NCBI GenBank assembly: GCA_945870475.1
Contig: CAMBSR010000012.1
Coordinates: forward strand, 1-23,121
Length of the DNA: 23,121 bases
Source: Phycisphaera mikurensis NBRC 102666
GTDB lineage: Bacteria > Planctomycetota > Phycisphaerae > Phycisphaerales > SM1A02
Reading direction: 5' to 3'
The translations under genes were made by a program, and so were the position numbers. The notes under the pieces were generated by a model. It did no database searches. It was not told where the DNA came from and saw only the letters and a list, made by a program, of their open reading frames with translations. Positions 1-7,636 of this stretch are shown in pieces; position 1 is the first letter of the stretch, and each line of letters opens with the position of its first letter.

Positions 1-217
1 GGGTTCGGACGCCCGCGCGATCGATGGTGGCGCTGCACGTGGCGTACGGGTGCGCGGCAGCGGCAGGCCATTCGCATTCAAGGTGCAGCGCAGCGCTCGC
101 GTAGCAGCTCTTGCCTTGCAGCACGCCGGCGCTGGCGGTCCACGCGATCTCGATGCGTGCGAGTGCGGTACGCGGCGATGGCGCACTCACGGAACGTGCA
201 GGGGGAGCGATGGTCAT
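1..217 (-). CDS. Unidentified protein, N-terminal part only (cut by window edge)
   Basis: An open frame starts with ATG at 217-215 and stays open to the first base of the window, giving 72 codons with no stop. Its ATG overlaps the TGA stop of the upstream regulator gene in an ATGA arrangement. This argues for translational coupling and for a real gene rather than a chance frame. The N-terminus begins MTIAPPARSVSAPS and has no obvious signal peptide or membrane segment. The visible part holds three cysteines (in KSCYAS, LECEW and ATCSA). I do not recognise a family. The coupling suggests it may be controlled by, or work with, the GbsR-type regulator, but this is only inferred from position. 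Confidence 0.5.
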   Translation of the reverse strand, partial: MTIAPPARSVSAPSPRTALARIEIAWTASAGVLQGKSCYASAALHLECEWPAAAAHPYATCSATIDRAGVRT

Positions 218-801
218 CGCATGGCCTCGAGTGCGGCGAACAGCTGTCCGATGCTCTGGCGCTCCGCGTGGAGGTAGTGCTCGGCGAGTGAATCGACGGT
301 CCGCACGAACCCATCGATGTCATCGAGTTTGCGGTCGAGGTCGGCGGCGTGTCGCTCCGCATCATGGTCCTCGCCGTTGCGCGGGATGCGTGAGACGGCG
401 GCACGGCAATCGGTCACCAGCGCCAGCAGCGGGTCCACCTCGCGACGCTTGCGCACGCGGATCACGGTGGCAAAGAGCGTCAGCACGTCCTGCTCGGCCT
501 GGTAGTAGTCGCGGCGGTCCTCGCCTCGGTGCGACTTCGTGACGATGCCCCATTCCACGAGCGTCCGGACCGTCATGGAGGCGTTGCCGCGGCTGATGCC
601 CAGGCGGGCCATCAGTTCGTCGGTGTTGAAGGGGCGTCCTTCCACGAAGAGGAGCGCATGGACTTCCGCCATGCTGCGGGGTACGCCCCAGTGGGCTGCC
701 ATCTGCGCCCAGCGTTCGATGAAGAGGCGCCGTGCTTCTGCCACCGGGTCCGCTGGGGATCCGTTCGCGGGAGCAGGGGGTGCGGGCGAGCGCGGTGGCA
801 C
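214..801 (-). CDS. GbsR/MarR-family winged-helix transcriptional regulator
   Basis: A cytoplasmic DNA-binding regulator of about 195 residues. The N-terminal half (FIERWAQMAAHWGVPRSMAE, then LLFVEGRPFNTDELMARLGI and SRGNASMTVRTLVEWGIV) fits the winged helix-turn-helix of the GbsR branch of the MarR superfamily. In that branch a helix-turn-helix of the type 'ELMARLGISRGNASMTVRTL' is followed by a charged wing (KSHRGEDRRDYY). The C-terminal half is helical and probably dimerises. The frame is open to a GTG at 831. I prefer the GTG at 801 because a -10-like TACAGT lies 6 bases upstream of it (813-808), a pattern seen at other genes here; the 831 start has no Shine-Dalgarno sequence. The gene overlaps the next one by ATGA. 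Ligand and targets cannot be read from sequence; known GbsR proteins control glycine betaine/choline genes, none of which are visible here. Confidence 0.8.
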   Translation of the reverse strand: MPPRSPAPPAPANGSPADPVAEARRLFIERWAQMAAHWGVPRSMAEVHALLFVEGRPFNTDELMARLGISRGNASMTVRTLVEWGIVTKSHRGEDRRDYYQAEQDVLTLFATVIRVRKRREVDPLLALVTDCRAAVSRIPRNGEDHDAERHAADLDRKLDDIDGFVRTVDSLAEHYLHAERQSIGQLFAALEAMR

Positions 802-844
802 GGGCAAACTGTAGGCAGGTCGACAGGTCACCGCACGGAGAGAC

Positions 845-883
845 TGCCAAAAGAAAGCCCCCGGCCGCAGGGCCGGGGGCTTT
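845..883 (-). terminator. Strong intrinsic terminator downstream of the secreted peptidase gene
   Basis: A perfect 13-bp stem (854-866 with 871-883) encloses a 4-base loop (867-870). Read on the minus strand the stem is followed by CTTTTGG, the expected U-rich tail. It lies between the end of the peptidase gene (910) and the regulator gene (801 or 831), and so insulates them. On the plus strand the stem also ends in TTT, but no further T-run follows. Confidence 0.85.
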
Positions 884-909
884 GGAGAAGCAGGATGAAC
901 CGCCCGGAA

Positions 910-3900
910 TCAGCCGCCCGGGTTGAAGATGTCCACGTCCACTGCGAGTCGCAGCAGGTCATGGAGCACGCTGTAGCCGGTGCTGCCGAGGCCGCAGGTG
1001 TAGACGCGCGCATACACCGTGGTGCCGCCCGAGGAATTGGCGATCGCGTAGTCCTGGGGGTTTCCCGGGACGATGAAGCCACCCGGCGTGCCGGCCTGCG
1101 AGATCGTGACGCTGCCGGCGCCCGTCCAGCGACGCTGCTTCCAGTTGTAGAAGTAGATCACCTCGACCACCGGCAGGCTCCACGAGGTCCGCGAGAGCGT
1201 CGCCAACGAGATGTTGATGACGGCCTGCGGGGCCTGCGGGGCAACCAGCTGGAGCTGGATGTCCGTGGTCTCGCCGTTCAGCGGGTAGAAGAGCTGCGTT
1301 CCGTAGCCCTGCGCTCGCGTACCTGCGCGCCTCTTGACGGACTTGACGACCACGGCGGCACCATCGGCCTCGCGGAGCGAGAAGCTGGTGCCGGATTGCA
1401 GTGTTCCGGTGATCACGTTCAGGAACACCGGGGTGCCACCGAAGGTGTTGGATACCACGTAGGACGCGGTGTTGCGGGTGTTGGGGAAGCCGCCGATCTG
1501 CGCCTGCTCGCCGCCGACCTCGATGTCGCCGACGCTCGGGTTGCCGTTCTCGGGGTAGCCGGGGAACTGCGGGGAGCTGTAGCTGAGACCGCACTGGGGA
1601 TACACGTTGCGGAACGCCAGGTCGTAGCGGCTGAGTGACGTGCGGAGGTCATCGGCGCTGAGGGCAGTTCCCCAGTATGCCACCGAGAAGCTCTGGACGC
1701 AGGCTGCCCAGCCGGTGATCATCGCGCTCGATGCGCTGGTGCCGTTGAAGAGCGCGGTGTAGCTGCGGAGCTTGTTGGACTGCAGTTCATCGCTGTCCGG
1801 TGCGATGTTCTTGCCGTTCCAGAGGTCGCCGTAGCCCAGCGTGGTGACGCCGGTGCCCCAGCCGGAGAGGTTGACCGTGCCGGTGGTGCTGGAGAAGTTG
1901 GAGAAATTCAGGCGGCAGTAGTTGTTGCCGGGATACGGTCCGGGGACCGTGGTGGTCTCGGAAAGCTGGCCCACCTGGTAGCCGGGCCAGCAGGCGCCGA
2001 CCACGATTGCGCCGGAATCGCCCGCGCCCGCACCGCCGTCGGGATCCGCGGGAGACGTGTTCACGGGGGCTGCATCGTTGCCCGCGGAGACGATCGTGAT
2101 GATGCCCACGTCGCTGCCGAGGCGAACCAGCGTGAAGACGGACGGGTCGACCAGGATGGTGTCGCCCGAGCCCGTGCCGCCGTCGCCGCTCGAACCGCCG
2201 AGGCCGACCGCCATGTTGATGATGTCGCCCTCCTCGAGGTCGATGAGCGCGTTCGTGATGGCGTTGCTGAGGCGCTGGCCTTCTTCGCGGCTGACCGTCG
2301 GGTAGAAGCGCATCGTGCATCCGTAGGCGATGCCGCGGATGCCGATCTCGCCGGTACCGGCGGCGTTGCCGGTCTTCTTCGCGCCGATGATTCCGAGCAC
2401 TGCGGTTCCGTGGTTCGGGTCAAGCGGGTCCGCGATGACCAGGAGCTGGGTCTGTCCGGACTCGCCGGTCACCTGTCCGACGAGCTCCTCGTGGCCGAGG
2501 TAGGCCGACGGCTCGATGACGGCGACGGTGATTCCCTCGCCGTGGCAGGAATTGTCGGCGGTCCGGGGGGCCTGCAGGAGGTTGCTGGCGAGCTGCTCGA
2601 AGCCAGCCAGGTCCAGGCCGCCGCCGCGGAACGTGCTGTTCAGCATCGCGAGCGTTCCCAGATTCGACGCGGGGTCGATGCGCCGAGGATCCGGGAAGGT
2701 GTCGGAATTGCTGGTGGGCAGCTCGACCGGGTAGGTCACGCCGGCGGGCAGGGTGTCGAAGGGGCCAAGGATGGCTTCTGCCTTGATGTACGTCTGGAAG
2801 CCGCGGAGCTTGTTGGTGTCGGCACCGGTGACGGTCTTCTCGACGCCCGCGCTCATGTTCGGGGTGGTGCTGGTGGTGCAGTTCGGGAACGCTCCGGTCG
2901 GAGCTCCACCGGCCGTGCATCCGCCCGGCAGGGTCTGCGGGGTGCACGGCGTGTCATTGGGCCCGCCGGGACCTTCCTGGGTGCTGAGGTCCTGGGCGCG
3001 GGTCACGCAGCTGTCGTCCCATTCGACGACGCAGCAGAACGGGTCGTTGCGGCAGACGTAGACGCAGCAGGTGACCTGGCTGCAGCCACCGTAGGTGTGG
3101 TTGGTGAAGCAGCCGGCGCTGATGGAGAGGTATGCGCCTTCGAGGCTCGGATCGCCCTGTGCGGCCTGCGGCACGCCCGTCAAGGCATCGCCCTCGTCGC
3201 TCACCTGGCCATTCGGGTACGGAACCGCGAGGACGGTATTGGTCGGGTCCTGTCCGCCGTTCGCATTGTCGAAGACGACGTTGCCGCCGGCATCAAGCTG
3301 GTACGACAGGAGCTGGCTCGGCACCTGCAGCTCGCCGGCCGGGGTGGTGGTCACGTTCGGAACAACGAGCTGTCCCTGGATGCGGAGTCCGGGGACAGCG
3401 CCGGTCGCCGGGTTGTTCTGGAACTGCACCGGGCCACGCATCGCGAAGCACGGGTCGAACTTGTAGCTGCCCGGGGTCGACGGACCCGTGGGGCCGCCGC
3501 CGCCTGCAGTGGCGGGCACGCTGTCATAGACATTGCCCGTGCAGACGATGTTCGCGTAGGTGGCGCACAATGCGTCCCAGCCCTGGCCGCTCTCGATGTC
3601 ATTGCAGCCGGGGAGGAACGCGCCGACCGCTTCGCAGCAGGCGGTGTTGTTGCAGCCGTAGCGGCAGTTCGGCGTGGAGCCGTCGGGATTCGCGCAGCCG
3701 GTGGGATTGTTGCAGCCGTTGCCGCCGCCCAGCGAGGAGCAGCGCGAATTGGGCGAGGTGGTGTAGCAGTTGGTGATGCCCGTGCCGTCGCCGGGGCCGT
3801 TGGCGCCGCAGCCGTCCTGCTGCGCCTGGTTGGTGCCGCCGCCGTGGAGCACCGGGTTGCGCTCGATCACGATCCACTCGACGATGTCGAGGTCATTGAA

Positions 3901-4446
3901 CGCGCGCGCGGTCTCCAGCAGGTGGTCCGGGGAGACATCGACGTAGGTCATGCCCGCGAGGTCGGGCTGGGCGCGGCCGGACTTGCGCTCGGCGCGGAGT
4001 TCGAGTGCACGGAGCTCCTCGGGGGAGCGGCGCAGCATCTGGTGGATGGTGCCGCCGACCTTGCGCAGGATCTCGCTGACCGCCGGGACCGGCATGCCGT
4101 TCGCATCGCGCACGGAGTCGGTGGGGATCATGTCGGCGCGGACCTTGAGGTCGTCGCGGAACTTGACGCCGAGCTTGCCGTTCCACTGCGGACGGTGGGT
4201 GACCGGGTCGACGGGCAGCTGGATCTTGGCGGTGGCGCGCTTGGCCCAGAGCTGGCGGGGGGCGAGGTCGCCGCCGCGCGGTGCGGTTGAAGTCGTGCCG
4301 AGGGTTGTGTCGACGACAGGCGTGGCGTTGACGCCGAGGCCCGCATCGGTCGCCTTGCCAGCGCGCTCAGGCGCGATCGGGGCAGCAGCGAGGAGGAGGG
4401 CGACGAGGCCGGTGGCACAGACTGCCGAGGCAAGACGGGTCAGCAT
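910..4446 (-). CDS. Large secreted subtilisin-like (S8) serine peptidase with cysteine-rich insertions
   Basis: A 1178-residue protein with a signal peptide (MLTRLASAVC, then a hydrophobic stretch to about residue 23). A prodomain-like region covers about 60-200. A cysteine-rich, Gly/Asn-rich stretch lies at about 213-302. A second cysteine cluster (about 446-510) contains a DPFCC..EWDDSC module. The S8 catalytic domain spans about 635-930: the Asp region reads VAVIEPS (Glu645 in the Asp place), the His region is DPNHGTAVLG (His679), the oxyanion Asn is in SAGND (Asn790), and the nucleophile is in NGTSASSAM (Ser904). The last 230 residues look like beta-rich domains, ending without a dockerin or recognisable sorting tag. 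ATG at 4446 is preceded by GGAG at a 9-base distance. Substrate is unknown; export to the periplasm or outside is inferred from the signal peptide. The catalytic Asp-to-Glu change makes activity less certain. Confidence 0.88.
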   Translation of the reverse strand: MLTRLASAVCATGLVALLLAAAPIAPERAGKATDAGLGVNATPVVDTTLGTTSTAPRGGDLAPRQLWAKRATAKIQLPVDPVTHRPQWNGKLGVKFRDDLKVRADMIPTDSVRDANGMPVPAVSEILRKVGGTIHQMLRRSPEELRALELRAERKSGRAQPDLAGMTYVDVSPDHLLETARAFNDLDIVEWIVIERNPVLHGGGTNQAQQDGCGANGPGDGTGITNCYTTSPNSRCSSLGGGNGCNNPTGCANPDGSTPNCRYGCNNTACCEAVGAFLPGCNDIESGQGWDALCATYANIVCTGNVYDSVPATAGGGGPTGPSTPGSYKFDPCFAMRGPVQFQNNPATGAVPGLRIQGQLVVPNVTTTPAGELQVPSQLLSYQLDAGGNVVFDNANGGQDPTNTVLAVPYPNGQVSDEGDALTGVPQAAQGDPSLEGAYLSISAGCFTNHTYGGCSQVTCCVYVCRNDPFCCVVEWDDSCVTRAQDLSTQEGPGGPNDTPCTPQTLPGGCTAGGAPTGAFPNCTTSTTPNMSAGVEKTVTGADTNKLRGFQTYIKAEAILGPFDTLPAGVTYPVELPTSNSDTFPDPRRIDPASNLGTLAMLNSTFRGGGLDLAGFEQLASNLLQAPRTADNSCHGEGITVAVIEPSAYLGHEELVGQVTGESGQTQLLVIADPLDPNHGTAVLGIIGAKKTGNAAGTGEIGIRGIAYGCTMRFYPTVSREEGQRLSNAITNALIDLEEGDIINMAVGLGGSSGDGGTGSGDTILVDPSVFTLVRLGSDVGIITIVSAGNDAAPVNTSPADPDGGAGAGDSGAIVVGACWPGYQVGQLSETTTVPGPYPGNNYCRLNFSNFSSTTGTVNLSGWGTGVTTLGYGDLWNGKNIAPDSDELQSNKLRSYTALFNGTSASSAMITGWAACVQSFSVAYWGTALSADDLRTSLSRYDLAFRNVYPQCGLSYSSPQFPGYPENGNPSVGDIEVGGEQAQIGGFPNTRNTASYVVSNTFGGTPVFLNVITGTLQSGTSFSLREADGAAVVVKSVKRRAGTRAQGYGTQLFYPLNGETTDIQLQLVAPQAPQAVINISLATLSRTSWSLPVVEVIYFYNWKQRRWTGAGSVTISQAGTPGGFIVPGNPQDYAIANSSGGTTVYARVYTCGLGSTGYSVLHDLLRLAVDVDIFNPGG

Positions 4447-4488
4447 GGATCAAGTCTCCGCCCGGCGATCCTTCGCGCGGGCTGTATC

Positions 4489-4536
4489 TGAAAATGATTG
4501 ATCGAGCCGACGGAGGCACCTCCGTTGGCTCGTCAA
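4489..4536 (-). terminator. Intrinsic terminator downstream of purD
   Basis: An inverted repeat has its left arm at 4498-4516 and its right arm at 4519-4536 with a 2-base loop. It pairs along about 18 bp with one wobble position and one unpaired base. On the minus strand the stem is followed by TCATTTTC, a short U-rich tail. It sits just after the purD stop and before the peptidase gene, both on the minus strand. Confidence 0.7.
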
Positions 4537-4628
4537 ACAGTCCGTACGCAAGTTACACGCCCCCTGATGCAGGGGCAAGGCGACGGAACCTCCATTTACG
4601 TGCTTCCGGGGCTCGACGGCCCGTCGCA

Positions 4629-6023
4629 TCAGCCGCGGGCGGCCGCGGCGCCGCCCTGCCGGCGGGTGGCGCCGCCCTGCTGGCTGGTGGCGCCGCCCTG
4701 CTGGCTGGTGGCGCCGAGCACGCGGTGCCCGATATCCCGGCGGAAGAACGCGCCGGGAAACCGGATTCGGGCTGCCGCGGCATTCGCCAGCGCCTGCGCA
4801 CGACCGAGATCGGCCGCCAGCGCGGTCACTCCGAATACCCGGCCCCCCGTCGTCACCAGGGCTCCGGAGGAATCACGGGAGGTGCCGGCGTGGAAAATCA
4901 CCACTTCCTCGCCGGGACCGGCCACTGAGTCCGCGGTTTCCACGCCTTCGATGACCTGGCCGGTGCGAACCTTGCCGGGGTAGCCCTCGCTGCAGACCAC
5001 CACGCAGCACGCGGCGCGCGGGTCGAACGAGAGCTGTGCGCCGTCGAGCTCGCCACCGGCCGTCTTCCAGAGGATGTCCACCAGGTCGCCCTGGAGGCGC
5101 GCCATGAGCGGCTGCGTCTCGGGATCGCCGAAGCGGGTGTTGAATTCGAGCACCTTCGGTCCGCCCGGCGTGAGCATCATGCCGGCGTAGAGCACGCCGC
5201 GGAACTCGATGCCGTCACGGCGCAGCGCGTCCACCGTGGGGACCAGCACTTCGCGGCTGATCTCCTCCATGAGTGCGTCGGTGGCAAGCGGGGTGGGGCA
5301 GTAGGAGCCCATGCCGCCGGTGTTCGGGCCGACGTCACCTTCGCCCACCTGCTTGTGGTCCTGGCAGGGATCGAGCACGGTGATGGTGCGGCCGTCGACG
5401 AGCGCCAGGACGCTCATCTCCTGGCCGCTGAGGCGTTCTTCCACCACCACGGATGCACCGGCATCGCCGAACTCGCGCGATCGCATGATCCGGTCGAGCG
5501 CGGCGCAGGCTTCTTCCTTGTCGGAGCAGACCACCACGCCCTTGCCGGCACAGAGGCCGGTGGCCTTGATCACGAGCGGCACATCGCGCGCTTCCACGTA
5601 GGCGCGGGCCTGTTCGTGGTTGGAAAAGCTGCGTCCATCGGCCGTGGGGACGCTTGCCTGCTTCATCACTCCCTTGGCGAAGGACTTGTCGAACTCGAGC
5701 CGTGCACCATCGCGCGTCGGGCCGAAGACGCGGCAGCGCGTGCCCGCGAGGTCGTCCACGATTCCCTCGGAGAGCGGTCCTTCGGGGCCGACGATCACCA
5801 GGTCGATCTCGTTCTTCTCGATCCAGCTCTTCAGGAAGAAGCGCTCGCGCACCGTGAGCGGTGCGTCGCAGGGGCGGCCGAGCGCGAGCAGTCCGGCGTT
5901 GGCGTCGGGCTGCACCCAGAGCGTCCCGAGGCGCGGCGACTGGCGGAGCTTCCACGCGATGGCGTGCTCGCGCCCACCGGTGCCGAGGAGGAGGACGTTG
6001 CAGGGCGAAGGGGCGTCGTTCAT
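4629..6023 (-). CDS. purD: Phosphoribosylamine--glycine ligase (GAR synthetase)
   Basis: Catalyses ATP-dependent joining of glycine to 5-phosphoribosylamine, the second step of de novo purine synthesis, in the cytoplasm. The 464-residue protein shows the family pattern: N-domain motif LLLGTGGREHAIAWKL (11-26), VIVGPEGPLSEG (86-97), the ATP-grasp glycine-rich loop IKATGLCAGKGVVV (152-165), DVGPNTGGMGS (230-240), and the metal/ATP site LEFNTRFGDPETQ (292-304). ATG at 6023 is chosen because the family N-terminus begins just after it; an upstream in-frame extension to 6170 has no homology. The normal domain ends at FRRDIGHRVLG. It is followed by an unusual tail of about 27 residues built from imperfect GATSQQG-type heptads. 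Family members are usually about 420-430 residues. No other pur genes are adjacent. It is divergent from the exported-protein operon. Confidence 0.96.
   Translation of the reverse strand: MNDAPSPCNVLLLGTGGREHAIAWKLRQSPRLGTLWVQPDANAGLLALGRPCDAPLTVRERFFLKSWIEKNEIDLVIVGPEGPLSEGIVDDLAGTRCRVFGPTRDGARLEFDKSFAKGVMKQASVPTADGRSFSNHEQARAYVEARDVPLVIKATGLCAGKGVVVCSDKEEACAALDRIMRSREFGDAGASVVVEERLSGQEMSVLALVDGRTITVLDPCQDHKQVGEGDVGPNTGGMGSYCPTPLATDALMEEISREVLVPTVDALRRDGIEFRGVLYAGMMLTPGGPKVLEFNTRFGDPETQPLMARLQGDLVDILWKTAGGELDGAQLSFDPRAACCVVVCSEGYPGKVRTGQVIEGVETADSVAGPGEEVVIFHAGTSRDSSGALVTTGGRVFGVTALAADLGRAQALANAAAARIRFPGAFFRRDIGHRVLGATSQQGGATSQQGGATRRQGGAAAARG
4648..4710. repeat. Three tandem 21-bp repeats inside the 3' end of purD
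   Basis: Three consecutive 21-bp units (4648-4668, 4669-4689, 4690-4710). The second and third are identical and the first differs at a few positions. The period is a multiple of three, so on the minus strand the array encodes in-frame repeats of a Gly/Ala/Ser/Gln heptad at the extreme C-terminus of PurD. It probably arose by slippage. Confidence 0.9.
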
Positions 6024-6157
6024 GGCGGCTGCTGCGTGGCGGAGGGCTGCGGGGCGAGGTAAGCGATCGAGTCTAGCCGAGTTTCTGCTACCCTCCGACC
6101 CCCGTCCCGGTGCGGTTGCCCGGGATCGGATCGTCGACCATTCGGAGACCTGCCCGC

Positions 6158-7606
6158 ATGCGCCCCGCACGCGTCCTCGCCCTTGCCGTCCTCGCCGCCG
6201 CCTTCCTGGCCTGCCCGAGCGTTCGTGCCGACGACCCGAAGGCCGTCGATGCCCTCAACGCGCCCGCCAAGGTGATCCAGGAGAAGAGCAAGAGCTGGAA
6301 GACGCTCTTCGACGCCTACGTCGCCATGACCGCCCCGCCGGCGAAGGTGGGCAAGGACTTCAACGCACTGACCATCTGGCCGGGGATGACCGACTGGTCC
6401 AAGGTGAAGGAATGGGCCGCGGCCAATGGCGCCATGGCGAAGGCCATCATGGACTCGCAGCAGGCGGTGGCGTTTGCCCTGCCGTACGGCCGCGCGAGCG
6501 TGCCGCCGGTGTACGTGGAGAAGGGCGCCTTCGTCGGGATCGGCGATGGCCTCGATGTCTACGTGGCCGACGTCTCCTACCTGAAGCCCCTGGCCACCAT
6601 CGAGGCATTCGTGGTGGCCGAGATGTACCGCCTCGGCGGCGAGAAGAAGTTCCAGGAGGCCTTCGACCTGGGCCTGGCAACCCTGCGCGTCCTGCGCCAG
6701 GTGGCCGACCAGCACCTCCTCGAGGAGAAGCTCTTCGCCATGGAGGCGATGTGCGACATGGCGTCGGTGCAGCGCGACGTGCTGCAGACGTTCCTGGCGG
6801 ACGTCCCCGCGCCGGTGGCGAAGAAGCTTGCGCTGGCGGGCTACGCGTTCATCCGTCCCACCGACGGCGAGCGCCTGCGCCGGCTGGAGATGCCCGAGGG
6901 TGACCGCGTGCTCGCGGAAGCGCTGATCATGCAGCTCTTCGACGCGCAGGGCCAGCCGGATACGGCCAAGTTCGCGGCCACCATGGGTGCGCTGCAGGCC
7001 CGCAAGGAACCGCTCTCCGCGTTCGGCGCCGCGCGCCGCTGGACGGAGATCGCCGACGTGCACGGCTCGCTCGATGCGACCCGTGCGCGCCTCACCAGCA
7101 TCTACGACGACTGGTGGCGCCGTTGGCGCGTGCGGTACTACGACACCCTGCTCGACAACCCCACGGTGATCAGCCGCACCAACAAGATGCGCTACGCGAT
7201 GGTGCTGGCGATGGTCAACGACATCGACCGCGTCTTCGCGCTTCGCCAGCGCCTGAACGCCGAGCTCAACGGCACCGTGCTCACCTTCGGCCTGGTGGCC
7301 GCGTACCGCGACGCGGGCAGCTGGCCCGCGGGCCTCGACCGCACGTACACGCAGTACACCATCAAGCGCTTCGACAAGGATCCGTGGGACCCCACCGACG
7401 GTCGCTGGCAGTACGAGAACGCATCGTCGCCGCGCGCCATCGAGACGGACTTCGGCCGTCTGCAGGTCTCGGGCGGCATTCTTTACGCGCGCGGTGTCGA
7501 CAAGGAAGACGGCGGCGCCAAGAAGGGCACCAACGACGGACTTGCCGGCGACTTCGTTGCATGGCCCGCGCTGCGCGCGCTGAGCCGCGCCTCCGGCGGC
7601 AAGTGA
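6158..7606 (+). CDS. Exported protein of unknown function, first gene of trxB operon
   Basis: A 482-residue protein with a clear N-terminal signal sequence (MRPARVLALAVLAAAFLACP, then SVRADD). Signal peptidase I cleavage after VRA is plausible; the FLAC stretch is a poor lipobox. The start at ATG 6158 is supported by GGAGA at 6144-6148; an upstream GTG at 6110 would bury the signal peptide. The mature part is mostly helical, charged and without cysteine clusters. The last 110 residues are richer in aromatic and Gly residues (WPAGLDRTYTQYTIKRFDKD, then GTNDGLAGDFVAWP), reminiscent of planctomycete secreted proteins, but I cannot assign a family. It lies 30 bases before trxB and is probably cotranscribed with it. 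Location is inferred to be periplasmic or exported. Confidence 0.75.
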   Translation: MRPARVLALAVLAAAFLACPSVRADDPKAVDALNAPAKVIQEKSKSWKTLFDAYVAMTAPPAKVGKDFNALTIWPGMTDWSKVKEWAAANGAMAKAIMDSQQAVAFALPYGRASVPPVYVEKGAFVGIGDGLDVYVADVSYLKPLATIEAFVVAEMYRLGGEKKFQEAFDLGLATLRVLRQVADQHLLEEKLFAMEAMCDMASVQRDVLQTFLADVPAPVAKKLALAGYAFIRPTDGERLRRLEMPEGDRVLAEALIMQLFDAQGQPDTAKFAATMGALQARKEPLSAFGAARRWTEIADVHGSLDATRARLTSIYDDWWRRWRVRYYDTLLDNPTVISRTNKMRYAMVLAMVNDIDRVFALRQRLNAELNGTVLTFGLVAAYRDAGSWPAGLDRTYTQYTIKRFDKDPWDPTDGRWQYENASSPRAIETDFGRLQVSGGILYARGVDKEDGGAKKGTNDGLAGDFVAWPALRALSRASGGK

Positions 7607-7636
7607 CTCCACAACCCCCACGCTGACAGGAAACGC

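Noticed and set aside
2410..4290. Long plus-strand open frame (626 codons) opposite the peptidase gene, and similar long frames opposite purD, the exported protein, aspS and the liv genes
   Set aside because: These are antisense shadows caused by high third-position GC. They lack recognisable domains, and the opposite strand carries clear gene families with all motifs.
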